Shown here in pieces: positions 1 to 5,381 of a DNA stretch of 5,381 nt. The position numbers and the translations under genes are program-made. The notes beneath the pieces are model-generated. The model was not told where the DNA came from, searched no databases, and saw nothing but the letters and a program-made list of their open reading frames with translations. Each line of letters starts with the position of its first letter. Position 1 is the stretch's first letter. This DNA comes from Sulfurimonas sp. (GTDB lineage: Bacteria > Campylobacterota > Campylobacteria > Campylobacterales > Sulfurimonadaceae), in assembly GCA_015663215.1 (NCBI GenBank), contig DQSP01000110.1, forward strand, positions 1 through 5,381. Direction: 5' to 3'.

Positions 1-75
1 GGCTTCTTGAATCTGACATATAATCTCTTTAGATATGAACAGCTTGTAAGATATAAAAAGATACAAATAATGTAA
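1..75 (+). CDS. C-terminal end of a probable IS transposase (partial, cut by window edge)
   Basis: Frame 1 is open from the first base to a TAA at 73-75 and encodes 24 residues before the stop. The tail contains the string NLTYNLFRYEQLVR followed by a short basic end. In my recollection, DDE transposases of the IS5-like group often end in a helix of the form YN-x-x-RYEQ-x-x-RL, so this is probably the 3' end of such a gene. The call rests on a very short stretch. No terminal inverted repeat can be tested because the other end of the element lies outside the window. A hairpin with a T-run follows 15 bases after the stop, which supports a genuine gene end here. It could instead be the end of an unrelated gene. 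Confidence 0.42.
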   Translation, partial: GFLNLTYNLFRYEQLVRYKKIQIM

Positions 76-89
76 AACAAGAGGAAAAT

Positions 90-133
90 TGAATAAATTT
101 CATGGTTTAAGCTTGATATTTATTCAGTTTTTT
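90..133 (+). terminator. AT-rich hairpin plus T-run, probable terminator of the upstream gene
   Basis: Bases 90-102 and 114-126 are inverted repeats of 13 positions with one T:T mismatch (99/117). The outer 9 bp, TGAATAAAT against ATTTATTCA, pair perfectly. The loop is 11 bases, and a run of six T follows at 128-133. This is the shape of an intrinsic terminator, although the stem is very poor in G and C and so weak. It lies between the stop at 73-75 and the next promoter. It could alternatively be part of the end of an insertion element. Confidence 0.45.
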
Positions 134-153
134 AGATTTTAACCTGAAAAATG

Positions 154-162
154 TGCTAGAAT
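154..162 (+). promoter_or_regulatory. Promoter of the two-gene operon (extended -10 TGCTAGAAT)
   Basis: TGCTAGAAT gives a -10 hexamer TAGAAT (157-162) with an upstream TG extension. It is preceded by T-rich DNA (127-140) rather than a TTGACA box, which is typical of Campylobacterota sigma-70 promoters. Transcription would start near 168-170, leaving a leader of about 80 bases before the ATG at 250. I saw no convincing hairpin or small ORF in that leader. It contains the ribosome-binding site AAGG at 239-242. Confidence 0.6.
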
Positions 163-249
163 TAAAAAATTAAAATTAGAACTTCGTATTAGACTACTTT
201 TTTGGTGGTTTTTAGAGGTGCCCATAAATAACATTTACAAGGCTCATCA

Positions 250-1791
250 ATGAACTCATTTTGGAACAAGGGCGAAAAAGACATTATTCAAGGTCTTGAT
301 GTTTTAGGACTTCGTAGTATTGACCAACACATTGAAACACAACTCCTTGCCTCTATCACAACCATCTCGATTAGAGCTAGATACCTATCATTAATTCCAT
401 GGATAGTTGGCGAGTTCTTTGATTCGCATAAGGGTGAAACAAACTTAGACAGTGATACCTTTCGACAATTACTTATGCAGGTTTTTGATAGACTTGAGCT
501 TGTCGTGATACTAGCAACCAATCATGAGAAAAAGCTAAACTCTAAAGTTCTTGCTACTGGTATCATTGGTGCTGAAGTACATAAAAATGTTACTGATGAG
601 TTTGATGAGAAAGGTGAAATAGATATTATTATTTTGAAAGATAAATCTACAGGGGAAAACTATACAAATCCTACATATGGAACATACTATAATCCTTGTA
701 GAGGTTTTGGTCTCTTAGAGAGTTCACATAATGCACCTGTAGCACTTCCTCCAAATGGTATTGCCATTTATCAAGCACGCAAGAAGATGATTAAACGAGA
801 TAATGGAATTCTGTTTTGGTTATTGCATGGGGGACATTTAACTACTGAGATGATTTCTGAAGAATCAAAGTATTTTTCCATTGACGATATTGATAGTATT
901 CCTGAAGAGATACAACTGCTTCAAGAAGCTTTTTTGACTCCTTTTACAGATGAATCAGAAGAAGTATTAGAGAGTTACACTAAGTTTAATGACACGATGG
1001 TTTGGACTTTAAAGCAGTTAGATGAACCAAAGAAACCTCAAGAGCTTATCTATAATAACTATGATTATTGCATTACTCAAGAAGCTACTAACTTAAGAGA
1101 AATAGAGTTACATTGGTTTGAGTTTGAACTACGAAGGCGTGTGCATTTTTCTTTAGAACTACTACTAAAGGCACTATCTCATACACTTGATGAACTTAAT
1201 GGTGCAACTACACTACAAGTAGTGAATAACTGGATAGAAGACATCAAATTCTCAAATCATATAGAAGATGGACATGAACATTATCATGCTCTTATGAATG
1301 ACTACCAAAATATTTTAGAAGATGATATATTCAGTAAATACCAAACTCCAGAAAATGCTTCAGAGCAAGCATTACATGCGATATCTATACTAGAAGTTTG
1401 TAGAAAACAATCTTCTAAACTATTGTCTAGCATTAGTAATGTAGACAATGACTACATGAGAAAAGCATTTTATATTCTCGATGAATTGCATACATCTGAA
1501 GTATATAAATCAATAGTTAAAGTTACTAACTTTTGTGTTGTTGGGCCTCATCTGAAGACGACACTAAGGAAAATAGGACAAGGGCAGCAATGCTCATTAC
1601 GATTCTTTCCAGAAGGAAAAAAACTTGTTCCAACAGGTATTGACACTAATGCTGGAGTGAGTGGCAGTAGACTAAACAACACCATTCGTATGATGTCAGA
1701 TATTGGGATATGCCAAGCCTTGGACAATGGAAATTTCATTAAAAATGACATGAGTGATATAGTGATTACTAGATTAAGAGAGATAGCATGA
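250..1791 (+). CDS. DUF6361-like protein of unknown function, first gene of a putative defence operon
   Basis: A 513-residue soluble protein with no signal peptide or membrane segment. The ATG is preceded by AAGG at 239-242 with 7 bases of spacing. Residues 37-51 (TTISIRARYLSLIPW) closely recall the conserved block TRARYFxFVPWI that I associate with DUF6361 proteins, and the segment before it (DVLGLRSIDQ, 17-26) also fits. Residues 140-176 form a conserved-looking Gly/Tyr/Pro-rich patch (YGTYYNPCRGFGLLES, then ALPPNG). The centre (about 200-420) is helical and acidic. The C-terminus (471-486, SGSRLNNTIRMMSDIG) could be a small helix-turn-helix or winged-helix-like unit. I see no Walker A, helicase, methyltransferase or nuclease motif. 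The stop overlaps the next start by ATGA, so the product is probably a dedicated partner of the PLD-domain protein. Assignment to DUF6361 is from memory of the motif, not from a search. Confidence 0.7.
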   Translation: MNSFWNKGEKDIIQGLDVLGLRSIDQHIETQLLASITTISIRARYLSLIPWIVGEFFDSHKGETNLDSDTFRQLLMQVFDRLELVVILATNHEKKLNSKVLATGIIGAEVHKNVTDEFDEKGEIDIIILKDKSTGENYTNPTYGTYYNPCRGFGLLESSHNAPVALPPNGIAIYQARKKMIKRDNGILFWLLHGGHLTTEMISEESKYFSIDDIDSIPEEIQLLQEAFLTPFTDESEEVLESYTKFNDTMVWTLKQLDEPKKPQELIYNNYDYCITQEATNLREIELHWFEFELRRRVHFSLELLLKALSHTLDELNGATTLQVVNNWIEDIKFSNHIEDGHEHYHALMNDYQNILEDDIFSKYQTPENASEQALHAISILEVCRKQSSKLLSSISNVDNDYMRKAFYILDELHTSEVYKSIVKVTNFCVVGPHLKTTLRKIGQGQQCSLRFFPEGKKLVPTGIDTNAGVSGSRLNNTIRMMSDIGICQALDNGNFIKNDMSDIVITRLREIA

Positions 1792-4418
1792 CAGAAGATT
1801 TACTAAAGTCCATCAGTAAAGAGAAAAATGTTCACAGCATTATTGTCTTAACTCATAATATTGACTTTATATTTATACAAACAGTTGTGTTAAAGTTCTT
1901 AAAGAAGATGGGAAGCCCATCACTTACAATCTTTGCTGATGCTCAGTGTGTTCAAGAAAGCTATGAAAATCAGAAGATGATTATCCATGGTCTAGGAAAA
2001 AGATATAGAGTTGTTCCCGTAAGTTTGGATAGATCATATGATAGGTTTCATCCTAAAGCAGTTCTGCTATCAAGTCATGAGAAAGCATCTTTATATATTG
2101 GTAGTGGAAACTTAACCTTTGGTGGATGGCGACAAAATGCAGAGATTTGGAATAGATACACTACAAAAGAAGATGGAACAGCAGTATTCAATGCCTTTAA
2201 AGATTATCTTGATGGAATGATTAAGAGACTACCTTATACCAGCAATATCTCAAATACAATCAACAATGCATACAATAAAGAAACAGCACCATGGTCTATC
2301 AATATGGAGTCATCAGCTGGATTAATTGGAAGAATAAATACAAAGTCTTCTCTTTTGGAACAGATGAAAGAGTATGTTGAAGTTGGATGTGAAAAATTGA
2401 TTATTCAGAGTCCTTACTTTGATAAAGAGGGGAAAACCATTCAACAGCTTAATGAGCTTTTTGAACCTAAAGCAATAGAGATTTTTGCTCAGAATAGACA
2501 CTCTGAATTAACAGAAGAAATAATTGGAACACTTGAGGATAACATAAGCATAACACCTACCAATTTTACACATTATGCCAACGATAAGCCAAAGCGAGCA
2601 TTTATACATGCTAAATATTATGCTTTTTTATATCATGATAAAGCTATCGTTTTTTCTGGAAGTGCTAACTGTTCACAAGCAGCACTTTCCACCAGTAGTA
2701 TCAAAGTTGGTAATGCTGAGTTAGTGAGTGTCAAAGAGATGAGTCTGGCTGATTTTAATAGACAATACAACGATGATATAGAAAAAGTTACAGAGTTTAT
2801 AGCCAAGAAACAAAGTGAAGTTGAAGAGTCATATGATGAAATTATTACACATAAACCTGTACAGATTCATTCTGCTCAATTTGAATATAAGCATATCAAA
2901 GTTGCTGTGACTCTTCATGAAGATTATCAGATAATTGCTTCCAAAATTGATGATATTATCTATAATGTGACACATATAAAAGACAACCTTTTACATATCG
3001 AAGGCTTTGATAATGAACCTAATATATTATGCTTACTACTCAAAAATAAGAGAACTGATAAAGAGGTGTACTCAGATGAGATATGGATTGATGATGAAAG
3101 AAAGCTGTCAACTTCATCAAAAACAAGATCATTAAGTGATTTTATCCAAAGCAGTAGTGAACTTTCATGGAACCACAATGCATTTGGTGACTTACTTAAA
3201 GTTTTTAATGAACATCTAGCACATACTCCAAAGAGAGATGACGCACATGCATTAGGTAATACAAAAACTCATGATAAAGCAAGAACTGTCTTCAATCCAA
3301 GTGATGTCTTTGTAGATAACTACAATTTCACTTCATTACATTCAAATAACTCAAATAGGTATGCCTTTGATATTCATGCAATTCTTCGACAATACCTAGG
3401 TCTTTATAATCAGCATATTGATGATGATGGAAAAGAAGAACTAACACAAGAAGAGCTTCAAGAACAGCTAGATAAGGACACTGTTAATATAGACCCTAAG
3501 ACTATCAATGATGCCAACCCTAAAACAATGATTGATGAACAAGGACGAAAGAAGATTAAAAAGCTGATAGAAACTTTGGTAGCTGCTTTTACAAATGAAG
3601 AGATTGTTACAAATAGACCACTGGTATTACTGTTGGATGATTTAAAAGTAGCTTCTATTATTTTGAGAATGGGATTAAGCAATGAATGGGTAACAAAAGA
3701 AGAGTATTTTGACACAAGTTATACTCTTTGGACAGAGTTTTTCTTCTCTTGCTCGTTAGATGAAAACAGAGGATATATAGACCTGAAGCTTGATCAAGAA
3801 GATATTGATATAGAAGAGTTATACTCTGCTGAACTTAGTGCATCAATGCTTACATGGCTGTTTGCAATTGAACCATCAAATGAGATTCAATATATTCGCT
3901 TGCTCATGTCTGCTATTCTTGTTCAGGCAAAATATAACTGGATCTTTTTTGGAAGTGATTACGAACAGATAAATATTGAAATCAATAAGGCTCTAGTAGC
4001 CTTTAATCCCAAAGATTTGGATAAAAAATTGAGTGAGCATGCAGTTTTATGGAATTTAATCCGAAATACAGGTAATGCTTTTGCGGAGCTTATCAGTAAA
4101 GTCACTCATCATAAAATTTCTGATTATAAAGATAGACTACCTATGAAAGAGATAGAAAAAGGTGAACTACTTTGGCAAGGTACTGAAAACTTTTATATTG
4201 TTAATTCAAGATACAAGCGGCAACCAAACAGACAAAGTAAATTTAAAGCGGATGTAGTTCCTTTGAGTAGACTCAAGAAAGAGACATCCTTTATCAGTGA
4301 TTTTACAATCCCTCTTCATGATTTATTTGACCTAGAAGAGTTTCAAAACTTGACAAGTAAGCAACATATACTCAACTTCATAGATGATTATTTGATGAAT
4401 ATAATGAATGATAAATAA
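1788..4418 (+). CDS. Large phospholipase D-like (twin HKD) protein, probable nuclease effector
   Basis: An 876-residue cytoplasmic protein. The first motif is FHPK (H88, K90), then GSGN (105-108) and NAE (117-119). The second is IHAK (H274, K276), then GSAN (291-294) and NAE (309-311). Paired HxK...GSxN motifs form one PLD active site, in which one His makes the covalent intermediate, so residues 1-315 look like a complete catalytic domain. The canonical Asp of HxK(x)4D is absent from both (S95, L281), as in many nuclease-type members. The FHPK...YIGSGNLT...NAE style matches PLD nucleases of restriction and defence loci better than lipid-cleaving enzymes, and there is no signal peptide. Residues 356-438 look beta-rich. 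Residues about 490-876 are mainly helical, with an acidic patch (about 544-565) and a basic patch (about 806-825), and I do not recognise them. ATG overlaps the upstream stop, with AGAGAG 5 bases before it, suggesting translational coupling. No terminator is seen after the stop. Confidence 0.8.
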   Translation: MTEDLLKSISKEKNVHSIIVLTHNIDFIFIQTVVLKFLKKMGSPSLTIFADAQCVQESYENQKMIIHGLGKRYRVVPVSLDRSYDRFHPKAVLLSSHEKASLYIGSGNLTFGGWRQNAEIWNRYTTKEDGTAVFNAFKDYLDGMIKRLPYTSNISNTINNAYNKETAPWSINMESSAGLIGRINTKSSLLEQMKEYVEVGCEKLIIQSPYFDKEGKTIQQLNELFEPKAIEIFAQNRHSELTEEIIGTLEDNISITPTNFTHYANDKPKRAFIHAKYYAFLYHDKAIVFSGSANCSQAALSTSSIKVGNAELVSVKEMSLADFNRQYNDDIEKVTEFIAKKQSEVEESYDEIITHKPVQIHSAQFEYKHIKVAVTLHEDYQIIASKIDDIIYNVTHIKDNLLHIEGFDNEPNILCLLLKNKRTDKEVYSDEIWIDDERKLSTSSKTRSLSDFIQSSSELSWNHNAFGDLLKVFNEHLAHTPKRDDAHALGNTKTHDKARTVFNPSDVFVDNYNFTSLHSNNSNRYAFDIHAILRQYLGLYNQHIDDDGKEELTQEELQEQLDKDTVNIDPKTINDANPKTMIDEQGRKKIKKLIETLVAAFTNEEIVTNRPLVLLLDDLKVASIILRMGLSNEWVTKEEYFDTSYTLWTEFFFSCSLDENRGYIDLKLDQEDIDIEELYSAELSASMLTWLFAIEPSNEIQYIRLLMSAILVQAKYNWIFFGSDYEQINIEINKALVAFNPKDLDKKLSEHAVLWNLIRNTGNAFAELISKVTHHKISDYKDRLPMKEIEKGELLWQGTENFYIVNSRYKRQPNRQSKFKADVVPLSRLKKETSFISDFTIPLHDLFDLEEFQNLTSKQHILNFIDDYLMNIMNDK

Positions 4419-4491
4419 TATGATTAATACAGAAAATCAGAATTGAAATGCTAGAAAAATGGATCAACAGAGACCTTAATATCTATCGCTT

Positions 4492-4500
4492 TGTTATAAT
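4492..4500 (+). promoter_or_regulatory. Promoter of the small membrane protein gene (extended -10 TGTTATAAT)
   Basis: A perfect TATAAT (4495-4500) with a TG extension at 4492-4493 lies 25 bases before the ATG at 4526. A strong ribosome-binding site, AAGGAG, sits at 4513-4518, 7 bases from that start. The predicted leader is therefore under 20 bases. No clear -35 box is visible. The promoter makes this gene a transcription unit of its own, although read-through from the PLD gene is possible because the 107-base gap shows no terminator. Confidence 0.7.
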
Positions 4501-4525
4501 GGTGTAGATTACAAGGAGTGTGTAA

Positions 4526-4939
4526 ATGAATAACTCAGATAAATCCAAGCTAAGTCCTCAAGATATTGCCAAAATAGAAGCCAAAATGATAGGTGAAGTT
4601 GCCAAAAAGCCAAAGATACTATGGTTTACAAGTAAGTTAAACACCACTCTAGTTGTTGGGATACTGCTAACTTTAGTTTATGTAAATATGACTCGTGTTG
4701 AAGATAGAGCTTTAAAGCCAGTAACATTCACGGTAGCTCAAGAGATATGTAAAGAGAAGCAAATGGTACTACCAATTACTTACGAAGACTTAGGCAATAA
4801 ACTTTTTCAACCAACCAACAAAAATGAGATTGGATACTGGACAAACGAGAGAACTATAGCCACACTACCTGGTCAATGGTTTATGGAAGATGATGGCAAA
4901 GAGCATTATGTTTATTGTGTGAAGAAAAATGGTAAGTAG
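4526..4939 (+). CDS. Small single-pass membrane protein with a Lcl/DUF1566-like extracytoplasmic tail
   Basis: A 137-residue protein with a strong AAGGAG site and its own promoter. Residues 1-37 are polar and rich in Lys (K27, K28, K30, K37), residues about 38-54 form one hydrophobic segment, and the rest is soluble. The positive-inside rule puts the N-terminus in the cytoplasm and residues 55-137 outside. The tail has the order AQEIC (71-75), VLP (81-83), YEDLG (86-90), GYWTN (103-107), W118, then YVYCVKK (128-134). This matches the skeleton of Lcl/DUF1566 domains (A..YC...WRLP...EL...YW(S/T)...W...YVRCV), which have a C-type-lectin-like fold, and C75 and C131 could form the usual disulfide. 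The tail is shorter than typical family members and lacks WR before LP, so this is a divergent or minimal version. The ligand and role are unknown. It need not be functionally tied to the PLD operon. Confidence 0.72.
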   Translation: MNNSDKSKLSPQDIAKIEAKMIGEVAKKPKILWFTSKLNTTLVVGILLTLVYVNMTRVEDRALKPVTFTVAQEICKEKQMVLPITYEDLGNKLFQPTNKNEIGYWTNERTIATLPGQWFMEDDGKEHYVYCVKKNGK

Positions 4940-4940
4940 T

Positions 4941-5195
4941 CTAGTCTTCATTTCCTAAGAGTTCAGAGATAGGTACATTGAGTATCTTGGATAGTTTATA
5001 AATATGTTTGAGGTTAAAGTGTTTGCTATTGGCTCTTAGTTCCATTCGGCTGTAATGGTCAGGGTACATAAAGCCTAACTCACGAGAGACATCAAGTTTT
5101 GTCATCCCCTTAGCTTCTCTAATCCGTTCAACATTCTTAGAGACAGTATCAAGAAAAGTTTCTGCTTCTAGCTCTAATAGCTCTTCTTTTTCCAC
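4941..5195 (-). CDS. XRE/Cro-CI family helix-turn-helix transcriptional regulator
   Basis: An 84-residue DNA-binding protein. After an acidic N-terminal lead (1-12), a Cro/CI-type fold runs from about residue 17 to 81: helix 1 with NVERIREAKG (21-30), helix 2 with MTKLDVSRELG (31-41), the recognition helix around YPDHYSRMELRA (44-55), and closing helices ending in ILNVPISELLG (71-81), the usual XRE ending. There is no added sensor or protease domain, so it is a stand-alone repressor type. The start is GTG at 5195, supported by AAGGG 6 bases upstream; no ATG lies near it in frame. Its stop is separated from the convergent membrane-protein stop by one base. Two palindromes in its upstream region suggest autoregulation and control of the divergent gene. 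It could also be the antitoxin of an unpaired toxin-antitoxin locus, but no toxin partner is visible. Confidence 0.85.
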   Translation of the reverse strand: MEKEELLELEAETFLDTVSKNVERIREAKGMTKLDVSRELGFMYPDHYSRMELRANSKHFNLKHIYKLSKILNVPISELLGNED

Positions 5196-5201
5196 CCCAA
5201 A

Positions 5202-5206
5202 CCCTT
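5202..5206 (-). promoter_or_regulatory. Ribosome-binding site fixing the GTG start of the XRE gene
   Basis: On the minus strand AAGGG lies 6 bases before the GTG at 5195. This spacing supports the GTG start over any internal start, and the reading frame offers no early ATG. Confidence 0.6.
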
Positions 5207-5220
5207 AACTATTTAATTGG

Positions 5221-5238
5221 ATTCAGTATATATGGAAT
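5221..5238. promoter_or_regulatory. Imperfect 18-bp palindrome over the XRE -10, candidate operator
   Basis: ATTC at 5221-5224 pairs with GAAT at 5235-5238, and the central TATATA (5227-5232) is self-complementary. Only the two pairs between arm and core do not match. It covers the leftward -10 element, a usual position for autoregulation by an XRE repressor. AT-rich palindromes also arise by chance, so this is a candidate only. Confidence 0.35.
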
Positions 5239-5251
5239 GCCGTAATGTTAA
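5225..5251 (-). promoter_or_regulatory. Candidate promoter of the XRE regulator gene
   Basis: On the minus strand a -10-like TATACT (5225-5230) follows a -35-like TTAACA (5246-5251) with 15 bases between them, a little short. The -10 lies 30 bases before the GTG start. It sits inside the palindrome at 5221-5238, so a repressor bound there would block it. Confidence 0.4.
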
Positions 5252-5252
5252 G

Positions 5253-5268
5253 AAGACTTATAGGTCTT
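5253..5268. promoter_or_regulatory. Near-perfect 16-bp palindrome between divergent promoters, candidate operator
   Basis: The site reads AAGACTTATAGGTCTT. Seven of eight base pairs are symmetric, the exception being 5258 against 5263. The arms AAGAC and GTCTT contain G and C, unlike most of the surrounding DNA, which makes it more notable than the neighbouring AT palindrome. It spans the -35 to -20 region of the rightward promoter whose -10 is at 5275-5280 and lies just upstream of the leftward promoter. Binding by the adjacent XRE protein would fit both positions. Confidence 0.45.
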
Positions 5269-5271
5269 GTT

Positions 5272-5280
5272 TGCTAGAAT
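5272..5280 (+). promoter_or_regulatory. Promoter of the truncated exported-protein gene (extended -10 TGCTAGAAT)
   Basis: The nine bases TGCTAGAAT are identical to the operon promoter at 154-162. The -10 hexamer TAGAAT (5275-5280) lies 25 bases before the ATG at 5306. The region upstream, where a -35 would lie, is occupied by the 16-bp palindrome, which points to regulation rather than constitutive expression. Confidence 0.6.
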
Positions 5281-5305
5281 AATAAATAAATTTAAAGGTG
5301 ATTAA

Positions 5306-5381
5306 ATGAAAATAAGAAATATATTTTTCACTATATGTATAGTGACTACTTCATTTTATGCAACTGAATATGGAGGTATGA
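5306..5381 (+). CDS. Start of an exported protein gene (partial, runs off the right edge)
   Basis: The ATG at 5306 is preceded by AAAGGTG (5294-5300), with the AGG core 7 bases from the start. Twenty-five codons are visible with no stop. The first 19 residues form a classic Sec signal peptide: a basic MKIR n-region, a hydrophobic core (NIFFTICIVTT) and a cleavage-like SFYA before TEYGGM. The mature protein should be periplasmic, outer-membrane or secreted. Too little is present to name a family. The promoter and palindrome upstream suggest control by the divergent XRE regulator. Confidence 0.7.
   Translation, partial: MKIRNIFFTICIVTTSFYATEYGGM

Noticed and set aside
29..103. Minus-strand 24-codon ORF encoding a hydrophobic peptide (MKFIQFSSCF...)
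   Set aside because: It resembles a small type I toxin in composition, but it has no ribosome-binding site, uses part of the hairpin as its start region and overlaps the tail of the rightward gene. AT-rich DNA yields such peptides by chance.
288..521. Minus-strand ORF of 77 codons inside the first operon gene
   Set aside because: It lies wholly inside a well-supported gene on the other strand, and its protein is low-complexity Ser/Ile-rich with no motif.
1211..1224. Perfect inverted repeat CACTAC-AA-GTAGTG
   Set aside because: Six-base arms with a two-base loop inside a coding region, no T-run and no relation to any promoter; probably chance.
1548..1751. Minus-strand ORF of 67 codons
   Set aside because: Shadow of the 513-residue gene, with no ribosome-binding site or recognisable domain.
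2960..3178. Minus-strand ORF of 72 codons
   Set aside because: Shadow of the PLD gene, Ser/Leu-rich as expected for antisense translation.
3458..3715. Minus-strand ORF of 85 codons with hydrophobic stretches
   Set aside because: It lies opposite the Asp/Glu/Lys-rich C-terminal region of the PLD protein, which gives Ser/Phe/Ile-rich antisense peptides. No start signal is seen.
4449..4458. Promoter-like TGCTAGAAAA upstream of the membrane-protein gene
   Set aside because: It lacks the final T of the -10 hexamer, and a perfect TGTTATAAT lies about 40 bases closer to the start codon.
1..5381. CRISPR array, tRNA, rRNA or attachment-site repeats
   Set aside because: No regularly spaced repeats, no cloverleaf-like stretch and no long flanking direct repeats were found; nearly all of the window is coding.

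Overview
The window is AT-rich, tightly packed DNA. Three start-proximal signals look like sigma-70 promoters of the Campylobacterota type: an extended -10 (TGCTAGAAT or TGTTATAAT) with no good TTGACA box. This fits a free-living epsilonproteobacterium such as Sulfurimonas, Sulfurovum, Sulfuricurvum or Arcobacter. The assignment rests on base composition and promoter style only.

Layout. Positions 1-75 hold the last 24 codons of a rightward gene whose tail resembles the C-terminus of a DDE transposase. An AT-rich hairpin followed by a T-run (90-133) closes it. A new promoter at 154-162 then starts a two-gene operon that fills most of the window. The first gene (250-1791, 513 aa) is a protein of unknown function whose N-terminal segment resembles DUF6361-type proteins. 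The second (1788-4418, 876 aa) carries two complete HxK...GSxN motifs of the phospholipase D/nuclease superfamily, followed by more than 500 residues that I cannot assign. The two genes overlap by ATGA, so they are probably translationally coupled and made together.

Downstream is a separately promoted small single-pass membrane protein (4526-4939). Its extracytoplasmic tail looks like a minimal Lcl/DUF1566 or C-type-lectin-like domain. It converges, with one base between stop codons, on a leftward XRE/Cro-type repressor gene (4941-5195, GTG start). The intergenic region between the repressor and a rightward exported-protein gene (5306 to the right edge, cut off) contains divergent promoters and two near-perfect palindromes that could be repressor operators.

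The best candidate for an undescribed system is the two-gene operon: a DUF6361-like partner plus a large twin-HKD protein, next to a transposase remnant, with no helicase, methyltransferase or ATPase in view. A nucleic-acid-targeting, probably anti-phage or anti-plasmid, role is my inference. The sequence directly shows only the PLD motifs, the coupling and the mobile-element context.
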